Positions 1-6,051 of a DNA stretch of 9,132 nt are shown here, piece by piece. Numbering within the stretch: position 1 is the stretch's first letter; each line of letters opens with the position of its first letter. The notes under the pieces are model-generated. The model was not told where the DNA came from, did not search any database, and worked only from the letters and a program-made list of their open reading frames with translations. Source of the DNA: Candidatus Tectimicrobiota bacterium (lineage in GTDB: Bacteria > UBA8248); assembly GCA_016184445.1 (NCBI GenBank), contig JACPCT010000092.1:1-9132 (forward strand), in the 5' to 3' direction. Made by a program: the position numbers and the translations under genes.

Positions 1-1188
1 AACATCTCGGGCAAGGTGGCCATCATCGGCGCCGGGATCACGAAGTTCGGGGAGCTCTTCGAGCAGAGCTACAACGACCTCGTGGTGGAGGCCTCCTTCG
101 AGGCCTACCAGGACGCGGGGGTCTCGGGGGACGACATCGAGGCCGCCTGGCTGGGCACCTACCTTCCCCTGGGCTGGGGCTTCGACGGCACGGGCGGGCC
201 CTCCCTGGCCGAGGCGCTGAACCTCTACCCCAAGCCCGTCTCCCGGGTGGCCAACTACTGCACCACGGGGATGGAGGCGGTGCGGATGGGGGCCATGGCG
301 GTGGCCTCGGGGCTCTACGACGTGGTGCTCGCGGTCGGCGCCGAGAAGATGCGCGAGGTGCCCCCGCGCGGGAGCCTGGTGGCCCAGCACGTGGAGAAGC
401 TCCACCCCCTCTACGCCAAGGGCCGCACCGCGCCGGGCAGCTTCGCCGTGCTGGCGACGCGCTACTTCCACGAGTACGGGGCCTCGAAGGACGATTTGGC
501 CGAGGTGGCCGTCAAGAACCACTACCACGGCTCCTTGAACCCCAAGGCCCACTTCCGCAAGGAGATCACCAAGGAGCAGGTGCTCAAGGCCCCGATGGTG
601 ACCGAGCCCCTGGGCCTCTTCGACTGCTGCCCCACGACCGACGGCGCCGCCGCCGTGGTGCTCTGCCGGGCCGACCTGGCCGAGAGGCGCTTCGGGAAGA
701 AGGACTACGTCCTCATCGAGGGGATGGGCCTCTCCTGCGCGACGGGCTACATCACCACCGCCTTCAACCCGCGCTTCGACTTCCTGGGCTTCGAGGCCAC
801 CCGCGAGGCCGCCCGCCAGGCCTATGCGCAGGCGGGCATCGCCAACCCCCGCGAGCAGCTCGACCTGGCCGAGGTCCACGACTGCTTCACCATCACCGAG
901 CTCCTGAATTACGAGGACCTGGGCTTCTGCGGCCGGGGCGAGGCACCCGCCTTCGTGAAGGGGGGGTCGAGCCGCCTGGGCGGGGAGCTGCCGGTCAACA
1001 CCTCGGGCGGCCTCAAGAGCTGCGGCCACCCCATCGGGGCGACCGGCGCGCGCGTCGTGGCCCACGTCACGAACCAGCTCCTCGGCCGCTGCGGCAAGCA
1101 CCAGGTGAAGGGGGCCAAGCGGGCGCTCGGCCACACCCTGGGGGGCCCCGGGGCGGTCTCGAGCGTCTTCATCCTGGCGAAGAACTAG
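1..1188 (+). CDS. Thiolase family protein (SCP-x / lipid-transfer type acetyl-CoA acetyltransferase), 5' partial
   Basis: A thiolase-fold enzyme that probably cleaves or forms a carbon-carbon bond in a CoA thioester. The frame is open from base 1, and the residues NISGK before the GTG at 16 read as normal family N-terminus, so the true start lies just outside the window. Numbered from that GTG: acyl-accepting Cys82 in NYCTTG, His288 in EVHDCFTITEL, and His338 in GHPIGATG. The C-terminal block reads LGHTLGGPGAV, where His373 sits in the region in which classical thiolases carry a second catalytic Cys (CxGGG). That Cys is absent, as is usual in the SCP-x/lipid-transfer branch. Many relatives act with a DUF35 OB-fold partner gene; none is visible here, though one could lie upstream. 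No signal peptide or membrane segment, so cytoplasmic. The sulfatase starts 32 bases downstream and is probably co-transcribed. The family call is firm; the substrate is unknown. Confidence 0.9.
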   Translation, partial: NISGKVAIIGAGITKFGELFEQSYNDLVVEASFEAYQDAGVSGDDIEAAWLGTYLPLGWGFDGTGGPSLAEALNLYPKPVSRVANYCTTGMEAVRMGAMAVASGLYDVVLAVGAEKMREVPPRGSLVAQHVEKLHPLYAKGRTAPGSFAVLATRYFHEYGASKDDLAEVAVKNHYHGSLNPKAHFRKEITKEQVLKAPMVTEPLGLFDCCPTTDGAAAVVLCRADLAERRFGKKDYVLIEGMGLSCATGYITTAFNPRFDFLGFEATREAARQAYAQAGIANPREQLDLAEVHDCFTITELLNYEDLGFCGRGEAPAFVKGGSSRLGGELPVNTSGGLKSCGHPIGATGARVVAHVTNQLLGRCGKHQVKGAKRALGHTLGGPGAVSSVFILAKN

Positions 1189-1204
1189 CCGCCCGCGCGG
1201 CGGC
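1188..1204 (+). other. Short GC hairpin between thiolase and sulfatase
   Basis: GCCGCC, a five-base loop CGCGC, then GGCGGC form a perfect 6-bp stem that begins at the last base of the thiolase stop codon. No T-run follows, so it is not a canonical intrinsic terminator. It ends seven bases before the sulfatase ribosome binding site and could affect mRNA stability or translation. In DNA this GC-rich such stems also arise by chance. Confidence 0.3.
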
Positions 1205-1220
1205 CCGGCGGGAGCGGGCG

Positions 1221-2687
1221 GTGGAACCCACCAACCTCGTCTTCCTCATGACGGACGAGCACAGCCCGAAGGCCCTGGGCTGCGCGGGCCACCCTATCGT
1301 CCGGACGCCGAACCTGGACGCCCTCGCCGCCTCGGGCGCGCGCTTCGCCAGCGCCTACACCAACTGCCCCATCTGCGTCCCCTCGCGCTCCAGCTTCTCC
1401 ACCGGCCGCTGGGTCCACCAGACCGGCAGCTGGGACAACGCCCACCCCTATGACGGGCGGGTGCCCGGCTGGGGCCACCGCCTCCAGGCGGCCGGGCGGC
1501 GCGTCTCCGCCATCGGGAAGCTCCACTTCCGGAACGCTCTCGATCCGACCGGCTTCGATGAGCAGCTCCACCCCATGCACGTCGTGGACGGGGTGGGGGA
1601 CCTGCTGGGCTCGATCCGGGACGAGCTCCCCTACCGCCACGCGAGCAAGAAGTACGCCGAGCAGGTGGGGCCCGGCGAGTCCAGCTACAACCGCTACGAC
1701 CGCGACATCGCCCGGCTGGCCCGCGAGTGGCTGGAGAAGCGGGAGGAGGAGGGCCCGGGCCGGCCCTGGATGCTCTACGTCTCCTTCGTCTGCCCCCACT
1801 TCCCCCTCATCGCTCCGCCCGAGTTCTGCGCGATGTACCCGCCGGAGGAGATGCCGCTCCCCAAGCTCCACCGCATGGAGGAGAGCGGGCGCCACCCCTG
1901 GATCCGGGCGCTGCGGGGCTCCTACGCCTACGACGACTTCTTCTCGGACGACGCCCGTCGGCGCCTCGCCATCGCCTCCTACTACGCCCTGGTCTCCTTC
2001 GTGGACGACAACGTCGGGCGCGTGCTGGGGGCCTTGAAGGAGACGGGCCTCGACCGGACCACCCGGGTCATCTACGCGAGCGACCACGGGGAGAGCCTGG
2101 GCGCCCGCGGGGTGTGGGGGAAGTCGAACCTCTACGAGGAGTCGGCGGGCATTCCGCTCATCGCATCCGGCCCCGGGGTCCCGAAGGGGCGGGTGTGCCG
2201 CGCCCCCGTCTCCCTCGTGGACGGCTATCCCTCCATCCTCGAATGCCTGGGCGTGACGCCTGCCCCGGAGGACGCCGCCCGGCCCGGGCGCTCCCTCTTC
2301 CAGACCCTGTCATGCCCGGACGATCCCGGGCGCTGGGTCTTCAGCGAGTACCACGCCGGGGGGGCCAAGACGGGCGCCTACATGCTCCGGCGGGGGCGCT
2401 TCAAGTACATCCACTACGTGGATTTCCCGCCCGAGCTCTTCGACCTCGAGGCCGACCCGGAGGAGCTGCACGACCTGGCCCCGGCCCCGGCGCATCAAGG
2501 CGCGGTGCGGGAGTTCGAGGCCCTGCTCCGGAGCATCCTCGATCCGGAGGAGACCGACCGCCGGGCCAAGCGGGATCAGGCGGCCCTGGTCGAGCGCCAC
2601 GGCGGGAGGGAGGCCATCATCAACCGCGGCACCCACACCTGGAGCCCGGCCCCCGGCGAGAAGGCGGAGCGGACCAGCCCCCGCTAG
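1221..2687 (+). CDS. Type I sulfatase / alkaline phosphatase superfamily hydrolase (choline-sulfatase-like)
   Basis: Formylglycine-dependent hydrolase of 488 residues, predicted to cleave sulfate or phosphonate esters. The alkaline-phosphatase-fold core shows the N-terminal metal site at Asp12-Glu13-His14 (FLMTDEHSP). The Cys-type formylglycine motif follows at Cys52 (CVPSR), with GKLH at 99-102 and the second metal site Asp288-His289 (SDHGES) followed by Lys301 (WGKSN). The C-terminal subdomain has the usual RGRFKYIHY and PELFDLEADPEEL blocks near residues 390-420. Cys52 must be oxidised to formylglycine by FGE or an anSME enzyme, neither of which is in the window. There is no signal peptide, so the enzyme is likely cytoplasmic and its substrate imported or made inside. 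The GTG start is supported by GGAG at 1211-1214, six bases upstream, and by the family-typical beginning. The PfpI-like gene follows after 26 bases. Superfamily membership is firm; choline sulfate is only one possible substrate. Confidence 0.9.
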   Translation: MEPTNLVFLMTDEHSPKALGCAGHPIVRTPNLDALAASGARFASAYTNCPICVPSRSSFSTGRWVHQTGSWDNAHPYDGRVPGWGHRLQAAGRRVSAIGKLHFRNALDPTGFDEQLHPMHVVDGVGDLLGSIRDELPYRHASKKYAEQVGPGESSYNRYDRDIARLAREWLEKREEEGPGRPWMLYVSFVCPHFPLIAPPEFCAMYPPEEMPLPKLHRMEESGRHPWIRALRGSYAYDDFFSDDARRRLAIASYYALVSFVDDNVGRVLGALKETGLDRTTRVIYASDHGESLGARGVWGKSNLYEESAGIPLIASGPGVPKGRVCRAPVSLVDGYPSILECLGVTPAPEDAARPGRSLFQTLSCPDDPGRWVFSEYHAGGAKTGAYMLRRGRFKYIHYVDFPPELFDLEADPEELHDLAPAPAHQGAVREFEALLRSILDPEETDRRAKRDQAALVERHGGREAIINRGTHTWSPAPGEKAERTSPR

Positions 2688-2713
2688 GCGCGCGCGGCGG
2701 GAAGGAGAGCCCC

Positions 2714-3307
2714 ATGAAGATGGCGTTCATCCTCTACGACAACCTCACCGTCCTCGACTTCGTCGGCTTCTACGACGCCGTCACCCGCCTCAAGGCCATG
2801 AACTTCCGGCCGGATCTCGAGTGGACCGTCTGCGCCCGCTCGCCCGAGGTGCGCGACGGGGCGGGCCTCCGCCTCCAGGCCGACGCGGTGCCCGCCACCC
2901 TGGAGGGCTTCGACCTCATCTTCCTCCCCGGCGGGATGGGCAGCCGCGCCCTCCGCAACGACAAGGACTTCATCGCCTGGCTCCGCACGGCGCGCTCCTG
3001 CCCCCTCAAGGTCTCGGTCTGCACGGGCTCCCTCCTCCTCGGGGCGGCGGGCTTCCTGGAGGGGAAGACAGCGACCACCCACCCCAGCGCCTACAACCTC
3101 CTCGCCGAATACACCCCCAAGACCACCCGGGAGCGGCTGGTGGACGAGGGGGACGTCATCACCGGGGGCGGGGTCTCCACCTCGATCGACCTGGGGCTCT
3201 ACCTCTGCGAGCGGCTCGCGGGGGCCGAGGCCCGCGACGCGATCGCCCATCAGATGGACTACCCCTACCGCGCCAAACCGCCCCTGCGGCCGGGAAGGGC
3301 CGCATGA
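2714..3307 (+). CDS. DJ-1/PfpI family protein (isonitrile hydratase-like)
   Basis: A 197-residue single-domain protein of the class I glutamine amidotransferase-like DJ-1/PfpI superfamily. Visible features are the opening strand MKMAFILYDNLTVLDFVG with Asp15 in the DxxG position, the FLPGGMG turn at 70-76, and the nucleophile elbow VCTGS with Cys103 followed by Thr104. The block TTHPS begins at 121 and ITGGGVSTSIDLGL lies near residue 150. The Asp/Cys-Thr pattern is the one seen in isonitrile hydratases and in the N-terminal domains of GATase1-type AraC regulators. No helix-turn-helix domain follows, so this is the enzyme-like stand-alone form. The ATG has a good ribosome binding site, AAGGAG at 2702-2707. 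It lies 26 bases after the sulfatase stop and is probably in the same transcript. The true reaction could be isonitrile hydration, glyoxalase-type or another small-molecule chemistry; sequence alone does not decide. Confidence 0.88.
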   Translation: MKMAFILYDNLTVLDFVGFYDAVTRLKAMNFRPDLEWTVCARSPEVRDGAGLRLQADAVPATLEGFDLIFLPGGMGSRALRNDKDFIAWLRTARSCPLKVSVCTGSLLLGAAGFLEGKTATTHPSAYNLLAEYTPKTTRERLVDEGDVITGGGVSTSIDLGLYLCERLAGAEARDAIAHQMDYPYRAKPPLRPGRAA

Positions 3308-3310
3308 TCC

Positions 3311-3326
3311 ACCGCCGCCGGGCGGT
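3311..3326 (+). terminator. Possible hairpin terminator after the PfpI-like gene (no T-tract)
   Basis: ACCGCC, loop GCCG, GGCGGT gives a perfect 6-bp stem with a 4-base loop, beginning four bases after the PfpI stop codon. No run of T follows (next bases TGACGC), so intrinsic termination is doubtful. Position is the main argument. Confidence 0.3.
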
Positions 3327-3333
3327 TGACGCA

Positions 3334-3386
3334 CCAAACTGCCAGTCAAATTTCCGACGCGTGGAAATTTTTTCCAGACAATTTGG
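3334..3386. repeat. A+T-rich interrupted inverted repeat upstream of the GGDEF-like gene
   Basis: Inner arms AAATTTCC (3348-3355) and GGAAATTT (3363-3370) are perfect 8-bp inverted repeats around a 7-base centre that contains ACGCGT. Outer arms CCAAACTG (3334-3341) and CAATTTGG (3379-3386) match at 7 of 8 positions and have nearly the same centre of symmetry. The right inner arm runs into six consecutive T (3368-3373), and GGAAA-TTT-TTTCC at 3363-3375 is an alternative small hairpin. The segment is strikingly A+T-rich in a GC-rich window, consistent with an operator/promoter region for the gene at 3533. It could also be a weak terminator of the upstream operon. The function is inferred; the symmetry is directly visible. 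Confidence 0.5.
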
Positions 3387-3520
3387 CAACTTCCCCGGCC
3401 TCTCCGGCCGAAACCGCTCTTCCCGGGGGGATTTTACAGGCACACGGATTGCAACCATCCTTCCCCGCTGGCTCTGGCCGCGCCGCCCGTCTCATCCTGA
3501 TCGATCCGGCGCGCCAGCCA

Positions 3521-3526
3521 AGGGGG
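3521..3526 (+). promoter_or_regulatory. Ribosome binding site that fixes the GGDEF-like gene start
   Basis: AGGGGG lies six bases before the ATG at 3533, the only well-placed purine-rich site in the open frame. It argues for this start over the TTG at 3326. Confidence 0.6.
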
Positions 3527-3532
3527 GAAGAG

Positions 3533-4024
3533 ATGGATTGCGAGACGCCCGCCGCATGGGTGAACCTGATCGACGAGGAGAGCGGCCTCTACAACCGCCT
3601 CCACCTCGTCCACTTCCTCACCGAGGCGTTCGCGCGGGCGCGGCGCTACGGCGGCCCGCTCTCGTGCGTGCTTTTCCGGGCCACCTGGTGGAGGGGGTTC
3701 GAGGAGATCGGCGCGCCGCCGGCGGAGGCCGTGCGCACCCTGGGCCGGTTCCTCTTGTTGGGGGTGCGGGAGGGGGACATCCTCGGCCGCTGGTCCGATC
3801 AGGAGTTCCTTCTGGTCGCGCCGGGCACCAGCCGGGAGGGGGCCGCGATGTGCATGGGGAAGATCCTCGACCGGCTGGCCGCGGCGCCGCTCTCCTTCGA
3901 GGGAAGCGTCACCGCCTCGGTGCGCGCCGGGGAGGCGGGGCTGCCCGAGGACGCGGCGCGGCTCCGCTACCCGGAGGACCTGCCCCTGCTGGCCCACGAG
4001 CGGCTCATCGCCGCCACGCGCTAG
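3533..4024 (+). CDS. Stand-alone degenerate GGDEF-domain protein
   Basis: A 163-residue protein that resembles a lone diguanylate-cyclase (GGDEF) domain. The family's opening DxxTGLYNRxxFxxxLxxExxRARRYxxPLS appears as DEESGLYNRLHLVHFLTEAFARARRY at 14-39, followed by GGPLS. The RxGGDEFxxLLPGT block appears as RWSDQEFLLVAPGT at 86-99. In the signature itself GGDEF has become SDQEF (88-92), keeping only Glu91 and Phe92. The metal-binding DxDxFKxxND segment is replaced by RATWWRGFEEIG (49-60). Catalysis of cyclic-di-GMP synthesis is therefore unlikely; a binding, dimerisation or scaffold role is possible. There is no sensor domain, receiver domain or membrane helix. The ATG is chosen for its ribosome binding site. 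The stop codon overlaps that of the convergent gene. Relationship to GGDEF is judged by eye from motif order; function is unknown. Confidence 0.72.
   Translation: MDCETPAAWVNLIDEESGLYNRLHLVHFLTEAFARARRYGGPLSCVLFRATWWRGFEEIGAPPAEAVRTLGRFLLLGVREGDILGRWSDQEFLLVAPGTSREGAAMCMGKILDRLAAAPLSFEGSVTASVRAGEAGLPEDAARLRYPEDLPLLAHERLIAATR
4021..4024. other. CTAG: stop codons of two convergent genes on opposite strands
   Basis: The palindrome CTAG gives TAG to the + strand gene (4022-4024) and TAG to the - strand gene (4021-4023). There is no intergenic space at this junction and no terminator hairpin visible between the genes, so each transcript must end inside the other gene or run antisense through it. 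Confidence 0.9.
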
Positions 4025-4428
4025 GTTTGCTTCGACTGGACGTAGGCCCGCCAGCCCCCGAAGCGGGTGATGTCCTCGGCACCTTCGATCCCGCAGGGCT
4101 CGCAGACGAAGCCCTTCACCTCCGAGCCGTCCTCGATCAGCAGGGTGCCGATGGCGAGCGGCGGCTTCACCCCCATCATGAACGCCCCGAACGCGGCGAG
4201 GGGCACCTCCCACACCTCCACCTCGATGGCGGCGCCTTCACCCTTCCCCACCCGCAGCAGCCCCGGCTTGAAGGGCGGCCCGCCGGGAAGGGCGAAGATG
4301 CGGTAACAGGGGGCCGTCCGGCAGCCGCGCAGGAGGCGGGCCCCCAGGCGGGTGAGCTCCCCGTTCAGCGGCTGGCCGCTCAGGTGGGCCCCCACCACGG
4401 CCAGGAGCAGGACGGAAGGCTCGCTCAT
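4021..4428 (-). CDS. Free-standing allophanate hydrolase C-terminal domain protein (AtzF-C / gamma-glutamylcyclotransferase-like)
   Basis: A 135-residue protein that matches the C-terminal domain of allophanate hydrolases. Recognisable blocks in order are VVGAHLSGQPLN at 11-22 with conserved His15, TAPCYRIFALPG at 38-49, KPGLLRV, AIEVEVWEVP at 67-76, the IGTLLIEDGSEVKGFVCE strand pair at 93-110, and the terminal ITRFGGWRAYV at 120-130. In full-length allophanate hydrolases this domain follows an amidase-signature domain and is reported to act on the carboxylated urea intermediate. Here the amidase domain is absent and no urea-amidolyase gene is nearby. The ATG overlaps the ubiE stop as ATGA, with GGGAG nine bases upstream (4438-4442), so translation is probably coupled. 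Cytoplasmic. Family assignment is from remembered motifs and fairly confident; its own substrate is unknown. Confidence 0.78.
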   Translation of the reverse strand: MSEPSVLLLAVVGAHLSGQPLNGELTRLGARLLRGCRTAPCYRIFALPGGPPFKPGLLRVGKGEGAAIEVEVWEVPLAAFGAFMMGVKPPLAIGTLLIEDGSEVKGFVCEPCGIEGAEDITRFGGWRAYVQSKQT

Positions 4429-5162
4429 CCCTCGTCTCTCCCGTCCAAGCGGACCCCGGCGTGGAGCTGCACGATCCCCCGGGTGAGGGGGCGCGCCGTT
4501 ACGCTCCCGAAGCCCGCTTCCCGGATCATGGCCGAGAGCGCCCCGGCCAGGGGGAACTCGCTCACCGTCTCGGGCAGGTAGCGGTAGGCGGTGGGGTGGC
4601 CCGAGACGAGCCGCCCCACCGCCGGGAGCAGGAAGCGGAAGTAGAGCTGAAAGATCATCCCGAAGAGTCCCGGCGGGTTCCCGAACTCAAGGATCACCAG
4701 CCGCCCGCCCGGGCGGAGGACGCGCGCCATCTCGGCGAGCCCGGCGGCGCGGTCCTCCAGGTTGCGGAGGCCGAAGACGATGATGACGCCGTCGAAGGAA
4801 CCGGACGGAAAGGGGAGAGCCAGTGCGTCGGCCTGGAAGAGCCCGACCCCCGCCCGCCGCCGCTCGACCTTCTCCTTCGCCCGGGCGAGCATGGGGAGGG
4901 CGAAGTCCGCCCCGGCGACGCGGACCTGGCGGCGGGAGCCGAGCTGGCGGCGGATCTCGAGGGCCACGTCGGCGGTGCCCGTGGCGAGGTCGAGGAGGCG
5001 ACCCTCCTCCCTGCCCCGCAAGGCCTCGAGCAGGAGGCGCACCCCGGCCCGCCGCCAGCCCCGGTCGATCCCCAGGCTGAGGAGACGATTGAGGAGGTCG
5101 TAGGTCGGGGCGATGTCCCCGAACATCGCCTGGACCGCCCTCCGCTCGATCCGCGCGGCCAC
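4425..5162 (-). CDS. ubiE: Demethylmenaquinone methyltransferase UbiE/MenG
   Basis: S-adenosylmethionine-dependent C-methyltransferase of 245 residues, close to the usual family length, which performs the last ring methylation in menaquinone (or ubiquinone) synthesis. Family features in order are MFGDIAPTYDLLNRLLSLGIDRGWRR at 13-38, the SAM-binding loop LLDLATGTAD at 56-65, acidic GADF at 84-87, QADALALPFP at 110-119, FGLRNLED at 130-137, LRPGGRLVILEF at 149-160, and the C-terminal UbiE signature YRYLPETVSEFP at 193-204. The start is GTG, one base after the stop of the prenyltransferase gene. The ribosome binding site is weak, so reinitiation or coupling is likely. Its stop overlaps the next gene's ATG. 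With MqnP- and UbiD-type genes immediately upstream, menaquinone is the more likely product. Confidence 0.93.
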   Translation of the reverse strand: MAARIERRAVQAMFGDIAPTYDLLNRLLSLGIDRGWRRAGVRLLLEALRGREEGRLLDLATGTADVALEIRRQLGSRRQVRVAGADFALPMLARAKEKVERRRAGVGLFQADALALPFPSGSFDGVIIVFGLRNLEDRAAGLAEMARVLRPGGRLVILEFGNPPGLFGMIFQLYFRFLLPAVGRLVSGHPTAYRYLPETVSEFPLAGALSAMIREAGFGSVTARPLTRGIVQLHAGVRLDGRDEG

Positions 5163-5163
5163 G

Positions 5164-6051
5164 TCAGCCCACCGGGATGAAGACGTCCAGGATGGCTCCC
5201 GCCGATACGATGACGGACACCCAAGCGTTCAGGTTGAAGAAGGAGAGGTCCACCCGGCGAAGGTCTCCCGGGCGGACGATCCAGTGCTCCCAGGCGAGCA
5301 GGCCCGCGGCTCCCGCCAGCCCCAGCCAGTAGAGCGTCTTGAGGCCGAGCATCCAGCCCGCCGCGATGAAGCAGGCCACCGTCCCGATGTGGGCCAGCGC
5401 CGAGAGGAAGAGCGCGGGGCCCATCCCCAGCCGCCGGGGCAGGGAGTGAAGGCCTTCTTCCCTGTCGAACTCCACGTCCAGGCAGGCATAGATGATGTCG
5501 AAGCCCCCCACCCAGAGGGTCACCCCGGCGAAGAAGAGGACGGGGACCCACCCCAGTTCCCCCCGCACCGCCACCCATGCCCCAGCAGGGGCGCAGCCCA
5601 GGACAAAGCCCAGGAAGAGATGGGTCCAGGAGGTGAAGCGCTTGGAGTAGCTGTAGAAGATCGTCGCCCCGGCCACCGCGAAAGAAAGCCAGAAGGCCAG
5701 CGGGTTCAGCATCCAGGCCGAGAGGAGGAAGAGCCCCAGGAAGGCCGCCATCAGCGCCCACACCCGGCCCGAGCGCAGGAGCCCCTGGAACTCGGCGCGG
5801 TCCTGGGTCCGCGGATTTTTCGGGTCAAGGTCACGGTCAGCGAAGCGATTGAGAGTCATGGCGAAGTTCCGGGCGCCCACCGCCGCCATCACCATCCAGA
5901 AGAGCGCCCGGGCGGGGGGCACGCCGCCGGCCGCCACCACCCCGCCCATCAAGACGAAAGGCAGGCCGAAGATGGTGTGCTCGAACTTCACCATCCGGAG
6001 GAACATACCGAGGCCGCCCGGCGGGTTGGCCTCCGCCCGCTCACCCGCCAA
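5164..6051 (-). CDS. mqnP: UbiA-family prenyltransferase, MqnP-type (menaquinone biosynthesis)
   Basis: Integral membrane prenyltransferase of 295 residues, predicted to attach the polyprenyl tail to the aromatic acid precursor of menaquinone. Both Asp-rich, Mg-prenyl-diphosphate-binding motifs are present: Asn68-xxx-Asp72-xxx-Asp76 in NRFADRDLDPKNPRT, and Asp185/Asp192/Asp196 in DIIYACLDVEFDREEGLHS. The second motif, with YAC and GLHSLP, is the form of the bacterial group linked to futalosine-type menaquinone synthesis, rather than proteobacterial UbiA of ubiquinone synthesis. Several hydrophobic segments are visible, for example 26-42, 98-115, 117-133, 170-184 and 211-232. The TTG start overlaps the end of the decarboxylase gene by 11 bases and has an excellent ribosome binding site. 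The ATG at 6006 (residue 16) is a weaker alternative. Flanked by ubiD- and ubiE-type genes. The UbiA family is firm; mqnP is inferred from motif and neighbours. Confidence 0.88.
   Translation of the reverse strand: MAGERAEANPPGGLGMFLRMVKFEHTIFGLPFVLMGGVVAAGGVPPARALFWMVMAAVGARNFAMTLNRFADRDLDPKNPRTQDRAEFQGLLRSGRVWALMAAFLGLFLLSAWMLNPLAFWLSFAVAGATIFYSYSKRFTSWTHLFLGFVLGCAPAGAWVAVRGELGWVPVLFFAGVTLWVGGFDIIYACLDVEFDREEGLHSLPRRLGMGPALFLSALAHIGTVACFIAAGWMLGLKTLYWLGLAGAAGLLAWEHWIVRPGDLRRVDLSFFNLNAWVSVIVSAGAILDVFIPVG

Larger units (their letters stand above)
3308..3532. other. 225-base non-coding gap between the PfpI-like and GGDEF-like genes
   Basis: This is the longest gene-free stretch in the window. 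It holds a GC hairpin just after the PfpI stop (3311-3326), an A+T-rich interrupted dyad (3334-3386), a second small GC hairpin (CGGCC at 3396-3400 with GGCCG at 3406-3410), and then ordinary GC-rich leader up to the ribosome binding site at 3521. The frame of the downstream gene stays open back to a TTG at 3326, but that TTG lacks a ribosome binding site and the extra 69 codons look like translated spacer. TTGACG at 3326-3331 resembles a -35 box, but I see no acceptable -10 box at 16-18 bases. Confidence 0.6.

Noticed and set aside
1185..2087. 300-codon - strand frame opposite the sulfatase
   Set aside because: Val/Gly/Ala-rich shadow of the sulfatase codons without family features.
1727..3307. 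526-codon + frame overlapping the sulfatase and continuous with the PfpI-like gene, suggesting a fusion
   Set aside because: The part before 2714 is Pro/Arg/Gly-rich out-of-frame translation of the sulfatase. The PfpI protein has its own ATG and ribosome binding site at 2702-2714.
3326..3354. Sigma-70-like promoter with TTGACG at 3326-3331
   Set aside because: No -10 box with a reasonable match to TATAAT lies 16-18 bases downstream (the sequence there is AATTTC), so only the -35-like half is supported.
3326..3532. N-terminal extension of the GGDEF-like protein to a TTG at 3326
   Set aside because: No ribosome binding site precedes it, the extension crosses the A+T-rich dyad and reads like spacer, and the domain similarity begins just after the ATG at 3533.
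2821..4581. 586-codon + frame spanning the PfpI-like, GGDEF-like and AtzF-C-like genes
   Set aside because: Low-complexity Pro/Arg/Gly translation crossing three better-supported genes on both strands; no domain seen.
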